Shown here: positions 17,167-26,488 of the stretch, piece by piece
Numbering within the stretch: position 1 is the first letter of the stretch
Layout: every line of letters begins with the position of its first letter
DNA from: Rubritalea tangerina
GTDB taxonomy: Bacteria; Verrucomicrobiota; Verrucomicrobiia; Verrucomicrobiales; Akkermansiaceae
DNA length: 64,000 bases
Direction: 5' to 3'
Assembly (NCBI RefSeq): GCF_042683245.1
Contig: NZ_JBHUJB010000051.1
Location: 31,089-95,088, forward strand
The notes under the pieces: model-generated
Databases searched by the model: none
Told to the model about the DNA's origin: nothing
What the model saw: only the letters and a program-made list of their open reading frames with translations
Made by a program: the position numbers and the translations under genes

Positions 17167-17568
17167 TCAGCGCATCCGCTCTTCAGGAGAATCCTTCCAC
17201 ATCAACAAGGCCTTGAAAATATCTGAGACCCCAGTGGAACGGTGAGCGTCCCTCTCCACCTCAATTGCAGCCTTCACCTCATCACATTCCTCCAACGAAT
17301 CTGACATCGCGTCCAGCTTGGATGGCAAATGCTCATCACCATAAAGCAAGCGCATCTTCGCTATCTGAGCATACTCCCGTAACTCATCTATCTTCTCCTT
17401 CAACTCAGCCCAATCTTCCCCTTGATCCGCTGACATTGTCTGCTCAAACCTCACAATTAAATCGGAAATAGTCTCATCCAAATCAATTAACTGTTGAGCA
17501 CGCAAATCAGGACAACGCTCCAAGTCTTCCCTCAATTCTTCAGCCACTGATTTCAATTTTGCTTTCAT
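17167..17568 (-). CDS. small acidic helical protein of unknown function
   Basis: 133 residues, highly charged and almost entirely helix-forming, with heptad-like segments (AEELREDLERC, LKEKIDELREY, EECDEVKAAIEVE) suggesting a coiled coil. No signal peptide or membrane helix. It lies 160 bases upstream of the kinase pair on the same strand, and could be a partner or substrate. I do not recognise the family. The ATG at 17568 gives the full frame. Confidence 0.55.
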   Translation of the reverse strand: MKAKLKSVAEELREDLERCPDLRAQQLIDLDETISDLIVRFEQTMSADQGEDWAELKEKIDELREYAQIAKMRLLYGDEHLPSKLDAMSDSLEECDEVKAAIEVERDAHRSTGVSDIFKALLMWKDSPEERMR

Positions 17569-17865
17569 AACATACTAATCTAACACAGGACCCAGCCCTT
17601 GCCATGAAAAAAGCACTCTAGAGAGCAACTCTACCACCATGAGCGTCACTGTATGATAGCTATACTGCCGTCGCAATCCCTCCTATGCCTATAGCAACAC
17701 CAAATATCAAACTCACCCCAAGACCTAGAAACTCTGGCAATCAACGAGATAGGCTACATTGCGCGCTTAAATCATCAAGGAATGTGTTTTTTTCGTAAGC
17801 ACGGCTTGAAATCTAATTGATTTACGCCTATCACGCGCGAAGTTCTCTCACACAGACACAATACA
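17569..17865. other. gene-free region before the succinate dehydrogenase genes
   Basis: 297 bases between divergent transcription units. A TATACT hexamer near 17660 could be a -10 box, but no matching -35 is clear. sdhC has no Shine-Dalgarno. I see no RNA gene or conserved element here. Confidence 0.4.
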
Positions 17866-18549
17866 ATGAGCGCAACATCCTGTTCACTATGCCAGTTTTG
17901 GAGTTCATCCATCGGCAAAAAATTCGTAGTAGCCATCACTGGCCTCGTCCTCGTCGGCTTTCTAGCGGGCCACCTCAGCGGTAACCTCCTCATGTACGTC
18001 GGCGCTGAAGCCTTCAATGAGTACGCAGAATTCCTCCACAGCATGCTCCACGGAGCCGGTGTCTGGATCGCACGCATTGTCCTCCTGATATCACTCGTTC
18101 TTCACGTCGTGGCAACTATCCAGCTCACTAAAGCAAATCGTGCGTCAAAGGAAAAACGCTACGAATGCGATGCCACAGTACAGGCATCCAAAGCGTCCCG
18201 TATGATGATCTGGTCAGGCCTCACAATTTTAGCTTTCATCATCTTCCACATCCTCCACTACACAGTGCGTGTGGATTCTGAGCTCGCTGCTCTTGCTGAT
18301 GCTGGAAATGCATACCAAATGGTCATCGTTGGATTCCAAAGCATCCCTGTAAGCGCCTTTTACATCATCGCCATCTCTCTTCTCTGCAGCCACCTCAGTC
18401 ATGGTGTAGCATCTATCTTCCAGACATTAGGACTGCGCTCTAAAAAGACTGCAAGCCTCATTGATGGACTCGCAAAAGCATACACAGTGATCATCTGGGT
18501 CGGCTTCGTCTCCATTCCAGTTTCCGTTCTCGCAGGCTGGATCCACTAA
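17866..18549 (+). CDS. sdhC: succinate dehydrogenase/fumarate reductase cytochrome b subunit
   Basis: 227 residues, b558-type single-subunit membrane anchor with five hydrophobic helices. It binds heme b and transfers electrons between quinone and the SdhA/B head. Candidate heme-ligand histidines sit in AGHLSGNL (about 44), VLHVVATIQL (about 83), FHILHYTVR (about 128-131) and SHLSHGVAS (about 183). Followed after 39 bases by sdhA, as in Bacteroidetes- and Verrucomicrobia-type operons. Direction of catalysis (succinate oxidation or fumarate reduction) cannot be told from sequence. Confidence 0.9.
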   Translation: MSATSCSLCQFWSSSIGKKFVVAITGLVLVGFLAGHLSGNLLMYVGAEAFNEYAEFLHSMLHGAGVWIARIVLLISLVLHVVATIQLTKANRASKEKRYECDATVQASKASRMMIWSGLTILAFIIFHILHYTVRVDSELAALADAGNAYQMVIVGFQSIPVSAFYIIAISLLCSHLSHGVASIFQTLGLRSKKTASLIDGLAKAYTVIIWVGFVSIPVSVLAGWIH

Positions 18550-18588
18550 GTTTCTCAACGCACCTCAACTCACACACCATTTATTATT

Positions 18589-20559
18589 ATGTCATTCGAC
18601 GCAAAAATTCCTGAAGGTCCGCTTGAGCAAAAGTGGTCAAAGCACAAGATGGACTCCAAGCTCATCAACCCAGCGAACAAGCGAAAGTTCACCGTCATCA
18701 TGGTCGGTTCTGGACTCGCTGGCGGTGCCGCTGCGGCGACACTCTCCGAGCTCGGCTACAAGGTGAAATGCTTCTGCTACCAGGACTCTCCACGTCGCGC
18801 ACACTCAATCGCGGCACAAGGTGGTATCAACGCAGCAAAGAACTACCAGAATGACGGTGACTCAGTCTACCGTCTCTTCTACGACACTCTCAAAGGCGGT
18901 GACTTCCGCTCTCGTGAAGCAAACGTCTATCGCCTCGCTGAAGTTTCTACCAACATCATCGACCAAGCAACCGCTCAAGGCGTGCCATTTGCGCGTGAAT
19001 ACGGCGGTCTCCTCGACAACCGCTCATTCGGCGGCGCTCAGGTCTCCCGTACATTCTACGCGCGTGGCCAAACTGGACAGCAGCTCCTCATCGGTTGCTA
19101 CCAAGCACTCTCCAAAGAAGTAGCCAAAGGTGGTGTCGAGATGTTCCCTCGTACTGAAATGATGGAGCTCGTCATGGTGGACGGACACGCCAAAGGTATC
19201 GTCGTTCGCGACATGACTACTGGTGAGGTAACTACCCATGCCGCTGACGCGGTCTGTCTCGCTACTGGCGGATACGGCAACGTGTTCTTCCTCTCCACCA
19301 ATGCTATGGGATGTAACGTCATGGCAGCATATAAGGCCCACAAAAAAGGCGCCTACTTCGCAAATCCATGTTACACCCAAATTCACCCAACCTGTATCCC
19401 AGTGAGTGGTGAGTACCAATCAAAGCTCACACTCATGTCCGAGTCCCTCCGTAACGATGGCCGAATCTGGGTACCAAAGACAGTGGAAGACGCAGAAGCA
19501 ATCCGCGCAGGTAAGAAGAAAGCCTCCGACATTGCTGAAGATGACCGCGACTACTTCCTTGAGCGTAAATACCCATCCTTTGGTAACCTTTGCCCACGCG
19601 ATATCGCATCCCGTGCAGGTAAAGAAGTATGTGATGAAGGACGTGGCGTCGCTCCAACAGGTCTTGGGGTGTACCTCGACTTCGCAGATGCCATCAAGCG
19701 CCTTGGTGAAGATGTCGTCCGCGCTCGCTATGGAAACCTCTTCCAGATGTACGAAAAAATCGCTGGTGAGAACCCATATCAACAACCAATGATGATCTTC
19801 CCAGCTGTGCACTACACCATGGGCGGTCTCTGGGTTGATTACAACCTGATGTCCAACCTCCCCGGCCTCCACGTCCTCGGTGAAGCAAACTTCTCCGACC
19901 ACGGTGCCAACAGACTTGGTGCATCAGCATTGATGCAAGGCCTTGCCGATGGCTACTTCGTCATCCCAACCACCATCGCCAACTACCTCGCTACCCAAAA
20001 ACCTGGTTCAGTCACCAACGACCGACCTGAGTTTGCCGAAGCGAAAAAGGAAGTCGAAGATCGCATCGAAAAGCTCATGAACATCAAAGGTGAGCGCTCA
20101 GTCGATTCCTTCCACCGTGAACTAGGCAACATCATGTGGGACTATTGTGGCATGGAGCGCCGCAAAGAAGGCCTCGAGTTCGCACTCCAACGTATCCCTG
20201 AGATTCGCGATGAGTTCTACAAGAATGTCCGCATCCCCGGCGACGCTGACGAAATGAACCAAGAACTCGAAAAAGCAGCACGCCTCGCTGACTACTTCGA
20301 GTTTGCTGAACTCTTCTGTCACGACGCCCTAAACCGCGAAGAATCATGCGGTGGCCACTTCCGCGGTGAACACCAATTCACCGAAGAATCACCTGAAGTA
20401 ATTGCCGGCAAAACGCAAGCAGGTGAAGCTCTTCGCCATGACGATGAGTTCTCCTACGTCGCAGCCTGGGAATACAAAGGCTTCGGCGAAAAACCAGAAC
20501 TTCATAAAGAAGATCTCAACTTCGAATTCGTCAAACCATCTGTACGTTCTTACCAGTAA
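18589..20559 (+). CDS. sdhA: succinate dehydrogenase/fumarate reductase flavoprotein subunit
   Basis: 656 residues. Binds FAD covalently and interconverts succinate and fumarate. The dinucleotide motif MVGSGLAGGAAA is near 38-49; the flavinylation His is in AHSIAAQGGINAA (H67 region), and the active-site motif HPTCIPVSGEY is near 266-276. The C-terminal domain with ANRLGASALMQG is also typical. A terminator follows at once and no iron-sulfur subunit gene (sdhB) is found downstream or elsewhere in the window, which is unusual for this gene order. Confidence 0.95.
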   Translation: MSFDAKIPEGPLEQKWSKHKMDSKLINPANKRKFTVIMVGSGLAGGAAAATLSELGYKVKCFCYQDSPRRAHSIAAQGGINAAKNYQNDGDSVYRLFYDTLKGGDFRSREANVYRLAEVSTNIIDQATAQGVPFAREYGGLLDNRSFGGAQVSRTFYARGQTGQQLLIGCYQALSKEVAKGGVEMFPRTEMMELVMVDGHAKGIVVRDMTTGEVTTHAADAVCLATGGYGNVFFLSTNAMGCNVMAAYKAHKKGAYFANPCYTQIHPTCIPVSGEYQSKLTLMSESLRNDGRIWVPKTVEDAEAIRAGKKKASDIAEDDRDYFLERKYPSFGNLCPRDIASRAGKEVCDEGRGVAPTGLGVYLDFADAIKRLGEDVVRARYGNLFQMYEKIAGENPYQQPMMIFPAVHYTMGGLWVDYNLMSNLPGLHVLGEANFSDHGANRLGASALMQGLADGYFVIPTTIANYLATQKPGSVTNDRPEFAEAKKEVEDRIEKLMNIKGERSVDSFHRELGNIMWDYCGMERRKEGLEFALQRIPEIRDEFYKNVRIPGDADEMNQELEKAARLADYFEFAELFCHDALNREESCGGHFRGEHQFTEESPEVIAGKTQAGEALRHDDEFSYVAAWEYKGFGEKPELHKEDLNFEFVKPSVRSYQ

Positions 20560-20586
20560 GACATACCGATAGACCATTTAAGCTAT

Positions 20587-20619
20587 CCCGCTCCGATCAC
20601 TCGGTGCGGGATTTTTTTT
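20587..20619 (+). terminator. intrinsic terminator of sdhCA
   Basis: Stem CCCGC...GCGGG with weaker pairing inside, followed by a run of eight Ts on the plus strand, 28 bases after the sdhA stop. Confidence 0.8.
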
Positions 20620-20633
20620 CATAGCCACAGACT

Positions 20634-20663
20634 AAAAAAGCCCCAGGGCTTACCCCTGGAGCT
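20634..20663 (-). terminator. intrinsic terminator of the mcsA-mcsB-clpC unit
   Basis: On the minus strand a GC-rich stem (CCAGGG paired with CCCTGG plus flanks) is followed by six Ts, 40 bases after the clpC stop. It is back-to-back with the sdhCA terminator. Confidence 0.8.
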
Positions 20664-20702
20664 TATGAAAACATTTGCTCTAAATAGAACTGCTTGCCCA
20701 GT

Positions 20703-23216
20703 CTAGGCTTTTGCAGTCTCGTCAGATTGCGGCTTTGATTTTACCGGCTTAAAGACGAGCTCCTCAGAGCCGCGCTTACAGGTAACCTTTACTGTATCAC
20801 CCTCTTTCACGTCACCTCTTAGCAAGGCCTCAGCTAGTGGATCCTCGAGATAGCGCTCCACGGCTCGACGCATTGGGCGCGCTCCATAGTTTGGATCGTA
20901 ACCTTTATCAGTAAGAAGGTTGCGAGCACTCTTCTCGAGCTTGATCTTAATCTTGCGGTCAGCGAGACGCTCAAAGAGCTTCTTACACTCGAGATCCACA
21001 ATGATATCGAGATCCTTCTTCTCGAGCATGTGGAATACCACCAGCTCATCAAGACGGTTCAAGAACTCAGGTCGGAAGAATTTCTGAGAGGCTTCCATGA
21101 TCTTGGACTTCATTCCTTCAAAATCAGCCTCCTCTTCACTCATGGCACCGAACCCTAATGCGGTTTGCTTCTTCGCATTGGAAGCTCCCGCATTCGATGT
21201 CAGGATGATAATCGTATTTCTGAAGTCGATCTTGCGACCGAGACTATCAGTCACCATACCTTCCTCCAAAATCTGAAGGAGAAGGTTCATCACATCCGGG
21301 TGCGCTTTCTCAACTTCGTCAAAAAGTATGACCGAGTAGGGACGGCGGCGCACAGCTTCAGTAAGCTGACCACCTTCTTCGTGACCCACATACCCTGGAG
21401 GTGAACCAATTAAGCGGCTCGTCGCAAACTTCTCCATATACTCAGACATATCAATCTGAATCAATGAGTCTGGATCACCAAACATGAAATCCGCCAAGTT
21501 GCGCGCTAGGTAGGTTTTACCCACACCAGTCGGCCCAAGGAATAAGAATGAACCAATAGGACGACGTGGATCCTTGAGGTCAGCACGCGAGCGACGCAAT
21601 GCCTTGGAGATCGCCTTGACTGCGGATTCTTGCCCAATCACGCGGCTGGCTAACTGCTCCTCCATTTTCAGCAACCTCTCAGCTTCTTTCTGCTCCATGC
21701 GCTGCAGAGGCACACCTGTCCACTTAGAGAGAACAGCCATAATTTCCTCCTCACCCACAGGTACAGTACTTTCCTCACTGTCTGCCTTCCATTGTGATAA
21801 TGTGGCTTCGAGCTTCTCCTTGGCCTGCTTCTCCTCATCACGAAGAGCGGCCGCCTTTTCGAAGTCTTGGTCGTTGATTGCCGCAACCTTTTGCTTGTTG
21901 ATTTCAACAATATCCTGCTCAAGCCCCTTCACTTCAGGAGGACGTGTCATCTGCCCGATGCGTGCACGAGAACCAGCCTCGTCCAGCACATCGATAGCCT
22001 TGTCTGGTAAAAATCTTCCAGTCAAATAACGTGATGAAAGCTTCACCGCACTCTCAAGTGCCGCATCAGAATACTGAGCCTTGTGGTGGGACTCGTACTT
22101 CTCACGAAGCCCTTTAAGAATCTCGATCGAATCATCTACCGACGGCTCGTCCACTTTGACCTGCTGGAAGCGACGCTCAAGCGCACTATCCTTCTCGATA
22201 AACTTACGGTATTCGTTGAGAGTAGTCGCACCCACAACCTGGAGCTCTGAGCGACTCAACGCCGGTTTGATGATGTTAGATGCATCCATCGCTCCTTCTG
22301 CGGACCCTGCACCCACAATGGTATGGATCTCATCAATGAAAAGGATCACATTCTTCACCTTCTTGATTTCATCCATCACCGCCTTGATACGTTCCTCAAA
22401 TTGACCTCTGTACTTGGTCCCTGCGACCATCAATGCTAAATCGAGAGTCACCACTCGCTTGTCACGTAATAGCTCAGGCACGTTACCCGATATAATCTCC
22501 TGGGCCAAGCCCTCAACAATCGCTGTCTTACCTACTCCCGCTTCACCGACCAATACTGGGTTGTTTTTGGTGCGGCGGCATAGAATTTGAATCACGCGCT
22601 CGATTTCTTCTTCACGCCCAATCACTGGATCTAAATCGCCCTCCTCGGCCTTCTTGGTGAGATCCTGACCAAATGCCTTCAATGCCGGCGTTTTGGTCTT
22701 ACCTTCACCCTGAGCCTCAGCCGGCTCCTCTTCTCCTTCCTCAAAAACTTCGAAAACTTCCTCTTCATCTTCAGGATTGAAATTCGGATCAATCTCCGCA
22801 AGCACCTCTTGGCGCGTGCGCTGGATATCTACGTCAAGCGACTGAAGTACACGTGCAGCAACCCCTTCACCTTCTCTCAACAAGCCAAGAAGCAAATGTT
22901 CGGTACCCACATAGGAATGGCTCAGCTGCTTTGCCTCCTTATTGGCAAGATTCAGCACCTTCTTAACGCGAGGCGTGTATGGAATCTGACTAGACACATT
23001 CTGCTCTGGTCCTGACCCAACCTGCTTCTCAACTTCCTGACGGACAGTGTCGAGCTCCAACCCCATACGCTCAAGTACATTGACCGCCACTCCCTGACCA
23101 AGCTTGATCAGCCCGAGTAAGACGTGCTCAGTGCCCACGTAATTGTGATTGAATCGATCTGCCTCCTTGCGCGCTAAGGCAAGGACTTGTTGTGCTCTTG
23201 GGGTAAAATTATTCAT
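20703..23216 (-). CDS. clpC: ATP-dependent Clp protease ATP-binding subunit ClpC
   Basis: 837-residue HSP100 unfoldase that feeds ClpP. Two Clp_N repeats (about 1-145) contain GTEH motifs whose glutamates fall at residues 30 and 106, matching the phospho-arginine pockets known from Bacillus ClpC (E32, E106). First AAA with GEAGVGKTA, a UVR-type middle segment (DFEKAAALRDEEK), second AAA with GPTGVGKTY, and an LGF loop for ClpP docking. It overlaps mcsB by 8 bases, so they are co-translated. No CtsR or CIRCE element is visible. Confidence 0.95.
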   Translation of the reverse strand: MNNFTPRAQQVLALARKEADRFNHNYVGTEHVLLGLIKLGQGVAVNVLERMGLELDTVRQEVEKQVGSGPEQNVSSQIPYTPRVKKVLNLANKEAKQLSHSYVGTEHLLLGLLREGEGVAARVLQSLDVDIQRTRQEVLAEIDPNFNPEDEEEVFEVFEEGEEEPAEAQGEGKTKTPALKAFGQDLTKKAEEGDLDPVIGREEEIERVIQILCRRTKNNPVLVGEAGVGKTAIVEGLAQEIISGNVPELLRDKRVVTLDLALMVAGTKYRGQFEERIKAVMDEIKKVKNVILFIDEIHTIVGAGSAEGAMDASNIIKPALSRSELQVVGATTLNEYRKFIEKDSALERRFQQVKVDEPSVDDSIEILKGLREKYESHHKAQYSDAALESAVKLSSRYLTGRFLPDKAIDVLDEAGSRARIGQMTRPPEVKGLEQDIVEINKQKVAAINDQDFEKAAALRDEEKQAKEKLEATLSQWKADSEESTVPVGEEEIMAVLSKWTGVPLQRMEQKEAERLLKMEEQLASRVIGQESAVKAISKALRRSRADLKDPRRPIGSFLFLGPTGVGKTYLARNLADFMFGDPDSLIQIDMSEYMEKFATSRLIGSPPGYVGHEEGGQLTEAVRRRPYSVILFDEVEKAHPDVMNLLLQILEEGMVTDSLGRKIDFRNTIIILTSNAGASNAKKQTALGFGAMSEEEADFEGMKSKIMEASQKFFRPEFLNRLDELVVFHMLEKKDLDIIVDLECKKLFERLADRKIKIKLEKSARNLLTDKGYDPNYGARPMRRAVERYLEDPLAEALLRGDVKEGDTVKVTCKRGSEELVFKPVKSKPQSDETAKA

Positions 23217-24345
23217 TCTCGAAATTTAAGTCGCCAGTGGTGTCTTCATCACTCGCATTTTTATTGGTTAGTACATTGATAGCAGGGGCTTCGAGGGATT
23301 GCAACCTAGTGCGTAAGATTTCTGCTCTAATCAAATCCCTTTCTTCTGGTTCTAGTTCAGCACCAGCGTGTAACTGCAAATGCGCCGGCTGAATATCCAT
23401 CATCATCGAGTCACATACTTGCATCGTCCCCTCAGGAAAATACCCCATCGCCGCCCCCATTCTTAATAATGAGATATGCGAAAATGCCTCTTTAGATTCA
23501 AAAATTGTCGCATAACCCAATGTCCCATACGCACGTCCAATCCGGTCACTCAGCTGGTTAGGCTCATCCTCTAACATCTTGAGTCTAGCATTCGTTTCAT
23601 GCGTCTCGATTTGAGCAATCACACGCTCCAGCCTAGAAATGATCGCTTCCTCACTCTCACCCAAGGTTGATTGGTTTGAAATCTGGAATAAATGCCCAAG
23701 TGACTCAGTCCCTTCACCAAACAAGCCACGCACAGCTAATCCTATCTTATTGACAGCTTGCAAGACCTGCCCAATTTGCTCGGTCAACACCAAAGCTGGA
23801 AGGTGCAACATCGCAGATGCGCGCATCCCCGTGCCCAGATTAGTCGGACAAGCAGTGAGGTAACCTAAGTCAGCATCAAAGGCAAAAGCCAGTTCATCCT
23901 CCAAGGCATCATCTACCTTCCCTAAAAGGCGATGCGCTTCACGTAAGTGAAGTCCCGCACGAATCGACTGCATGCGCAGATGATCCTCCTCATTAATCAT
24001 CAAAGAAAGCCGTTGCCCACGATCAACCACAGCGGCACTCCCTTGCCCACGTGCCGCTTGCTCACGACTGATCAAATGCCTTTCTACCAACACTTGCTTC
24101 TGCAATGGCTCCAGCTCAGATAGTTCATGAGAAAACCCATTCTTCATGACCTTGAGCGCCTCAACTTTACCACGAATCAACTCCATAGAGTCGATGCGTT
24201 CAGCCTTTTTCGCCCAGCCAGGAAAAGGCAAATCACGCACATTGCGCGCGAGACGAATACGGCTGGTAATCACTACCTCATTATTGGCATTCTTACCGGT
24301 CATCCAGTCCGCTGGATGCTTCATCAATGTCGAAAAACGCATCAT
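23209..24345 (-). CDS. mcsB: protein-arginine kinase
   Basis: 378 residues, phosphagen-kinase fold. It phosphorylates arginine residues and marks proteins for ClpCP. Visible motifs: SRIRLARN (about 28-35), MINEEDHLR with the catalytic acid, TACPTNLGTG with the active-site Cys, and QISNQSTLGESEE. Residues 336-341 read RDLIRA, the RDXXRA allosteric phospho-arginine motif of McsB. A GGAGG 8 bases before the first ATG supports the start at 24345; a second ATG follows directly. Sits between mcsA and clpC. Confidence 0.94.
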   Translation of the reverse strand: MMRFSTLMKHPADWMTGKNANNEVVITSRIRLARNVRDLPFPGWAKKAERIDSMELIRGKVEALKVMKNGFSHELSELEPLQKQVLVERHLISREQAARGQGSAAVVDRGQRLSLMINEEDHLRMQSIRAGLHLREAHRLLGKVDDALEDELAFAFDADLGYLTACPTNLGTGMRASAMLHLPALVLTEQIGQVLQAVNKIGLAVRGLFGEGTESLGHLFQISNQSTLGESEEAIISRLERVIAQIETHETNARLKMLEDEPNQLSDRIGRAYGTLGYATIFESKEAFSHISLLRMGAAMGYFPEGTMQVCDSMMMDIQPAHLQLHAGAELEPEERDLIRAEILRTRLQSLEAPAINVLTNKNASDEDTTGDLNFENE

Positions 24346-24348
24346 CTT

Positions 24349-24840
24349 TTAGACCTCCTTTCCTTCCAGGGCGTGAATCTGATCTCTAAGCTTTGCTGCT
24401 GCTTCAAAGTCCTCCTTCTCAATCGCCTCCCTTTGCTCCGCCTTCAATGCCTCAAGCTGTTCACTCAATGCGATGGTATCAGCTAAACCTGAAGGTACCT
24501 TTCCTTGGTGTTTAACACCATGGTGCATTTTCGCTAATGCTGGTACAATCTCAGCCCTAAACGCCTGATAACAAGCACTGCACCCAAGCCTTCCCACCTT
24601 GCGGTAATCCTCTAGTGTGAATCCACATTGCTCGCAACTTTGCGCCACATCTGCCACCATAGCCGGCTGAGCTTGTTCAGGGGTCTCGTCCATAAGTATA
24701 TCTACCATTGAAAATGATCCAGGGTCCGTCAGACCACTCTGGTCTGCACAGCTTTGGCAGAGGCAAATTTTCTTTTGCCCCCCCTGAATGGCCTGCGTGT
24801 AAAACACGGTCGCCTTGTTATTGCAAAGCTCGCACTTCAT
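24349..24840 (-). CDS. mcsA: protein-arginine kinase activator protein
   Basis: 163 residues from the ATG at 24840; an upstream in-frame TTG at 24852 would overlap the GGGGGGAGAG ribosome-binding site. Two CxxC pairs form zinc knuckles (CELC...CQSC near 3-32, and CEQC...CSAC near 65-86), and a UVR motif lies at the C-terminus (EKEDFEAAAKLRDQ). In Bacillus it activates McsB. It stands first in the mcsA-mcsB-clpC order, as in Firmicutes but without ctsR. About 130 bases downstream of cobA-hemD on the same strand. Confidence 0.9.
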   Translation of the reverse strand: MKCELCNNKATVFYTQAIQGGQKKICLCQSCADQSGLTDPGSFSMVDILMDETPEQAQPAMVADVAQSCEQCGFTLEDYRKVGRLGCSACYQAFRAEIVPALAKMHHGVKHQGKVPSGLADTIALSEQLEALKAEQREAIEKEDFEAAAKLRDQIHALEGKEV

Positions 24841-24866
24841 CTCTCCCCCCAACCTAGTCCAGACAA

Positions 24867-24898
24867 CAAAAAGTCCCAGCGCGAATTTCCACTTTTTG
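24867..24898 (-). terminator. weak hairpin between cobA-hemD and mcsA
   Basis: Inverted repeat CAAAAAGT/ACTTTTTG with a 16-base loop. The 3' arm itself provides a T-run on the minus strand. AT-rich and weak, so read-through from the heme operon into mcsA is possible. Confidence 0.35.
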
Positions 24899-24973
24899 CA
24901 AGTTTTCGCCCAACGCGCTCACAAGCATCCATTCACCCAACAAAGGTGGTCCCCATCCAGAGCACCACTGCAA

Positions 24974-26488
24974 TTATTCAGACTCACTACAGAGCTGAAC
25001 AACAGCCTCAACGAGCCCTTCAATATTATGAGGTTCAGCCTGGATATCAGCCTTCTTACCAATCACCTCAAGTGTCGCACTCGTCACTGGACCGATACTA
25101 GCTACCTTGCAGCTTTCATCCCATGGCATGTTCAGCGCAAAGAAATGCTTCGCCGCTGAAGAACTCACAAAGGTCACCACATCCGCACCCTCTGTTGCAA
25201 AACGCTCCTTCGCTCCATTCGGGTCATCAAATTCTGGCACAGTCTTGTAGGCGATACACTCGTCCACAATCGCCCCCAGCGCTGAGAGCCCCTGACTGAT
25301 CGTATCTCTCGCCTCAGCCCCTCTCACCCACAGCACCGTCTGATTCTCAATGTGCTCCTTATCAGCAAAGGCTTGCACCAATCCTTCAGCTACAAATGTT
25401 TCAGGAATCAAATCCACCGCCAATCGGTATTCGTTTACCTTCTTTGCCGTACCCGGACCTACTGCTGCGATACGAACTCCTCCAATGCTACGAGCATCAT
25501 CGTAAACACTGAAAAATGCCTCAAAGAATCGCTCCACCCCATTCGGGCTGCTGAATACTAACCAATCATAGGTGTGAACCTGACCCACACCCTCTACAAA
25601 TTCTTGTTTGTCGTCTGGGTGCTCGATCTTGATAGTTGGGATTTCTAACACATCAGCTCCAAGCTCGTTAAGTTGTTTGCTGAGCTCACTCGCCTGCGAA
25701 CGCGTGCGCGTCACCACTACTTTTTTTCCGTGGAGCGGACGCCCCTCGTACCAATTCAAATTCTCTCTTTCTTTCACAACGTCTCCTATGATTGCCACAG
25801 CGGGCGCTTTAAAATTCTGTTCTTCTGCAATGTCTGCAATGCTTGCCAGAGTCCCTTCAATCGTCTTCTGGTTCCCTGTCGTCGCCCATCTCACCAAGGC
25901 AATCGGAGTGCTTGGCTCTGCACCATGCTCCACAAGCGCATCACAAATCAATCGCAAGCGCTTCACTCCCATTAAAAAAATCTTCGTCCCCCCCGCTTTC
26001 GCCAATTGCGCATAATCCAATCGGCTTTCATCCTTCGTAGGGTCCTCATGACCAGTGAAAACGGTAAGCTGTGAACAATGGTCTCTGTGAGTCACCGGAA
26101 TACCAGCATAGGCAGGCCCAGCAATTGCCGAGGATATGCCCGGAACCATCTCAAAACGCACGCCAGCCTTCGCTAAACACCCCGCTTCCTCACCACCCCT
26201 ACCAAACATCGTTGGGTCCCCACCCTTCAGTCGCACGACCACTTTTCCTTCGAGTGCCTTCTCAACGAGGAGCTCGTTGGTATCCTGCTGCGCCACAGCA
26301 TGATTCGCCGCGCGCTTCCCCACGTAAATCAATTCACAGTCAGGCTTCGCCCAACGCAAAAACTCGTCCGCTATCAAAGCATCATAGACCAAGACATCTG
26401 CTTTCTCGATGCACTCTTTAGCCTTGAGCGTCACCAAACCAGCATCGCCAGGTCCAGCCCCTACGAGATAACAAATCCCTGCATTCAT
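24974..26488 (-). CDS. cobA-hemD: uroporphyrinogen-III C-methyltransferase / uroporphyrinogen-III synthase fusion
   Basis: 504 residues. The N-terminal ~245 residues are SUMT (YLVGAGPGDAGLVT at 7-20, VRLKGGDPTMFGRGGEE near 85), making precorrin-2 from uroporphyrinogen III. The C-terminal half is HemD (VVVTRTRSQASEL near 258, SPNGVERFF, ITDPY-type regions weak), which closes hydroxymethylbilane. The start overlaps the hemC stop by 4 bases (ATGA). The fusion joins heme and siroheme/cobalamin branches and is common in several phyla. Confidence 0.92.
   Translation of the reverse strand: MNAGICYLVGAGPGDAGLVTLKAKECIEKADVLVYDALIADEFLRWAKPDCELIYVGKRAANHAVAQQDTNELLVEKALEGKVVVRLKGGDPTMFGRGGEEAGCLAKAGVRFEMVPGISSAIAGPAYAGIPVTHRDHCSQLTVFTGHEDPTKDESRLDYAQLAKAGGTKIFLMGVKRLRLICDALVEHGAEPSTPIALVRWATTGNQKTIEGTLASIADIAEEQNFKAPAVAIIGDVVKERENLNWYEGRPLHGKKVVVTRTRSQASELSKQLNELGADVLEIPTIKIEHPDDKQEFVEGVGQVHTYDWLVFSSPNGVERFFEAFFSVYDDARSIGGVRIAAVGPGTAKKVNEYRLAVDLIPETFVAEGLVQAFADKEHIENQTVLWVRGAEARDTISQGLSALGAIVDECIAYKTVPEFDDPNGAKERFATEGADVVTFVSSSAAKHFFALNMPWDESCKVASIGPVTSATLEVIGKKADIQAEPHNIEGLVEAVVQLCSESE

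Noticed and set aside
19420..19902. 160-residue antisense frame within sdhA
   Set aside because: Antisense to a conserved enzyme and without any recognisable motif.
20560..20702. possible short or shifted sdhB after sdhA
   Set aside because: Only 143 bases, filled by two terminators; no cysteine-rich frame on either strand.
24841..24973. possible CIRCE or CtsR operator before mcsA
   Set aside because: No TTAGCACTC-type or GGTCAAA-type repeat found; only an AT-rich hairpin.
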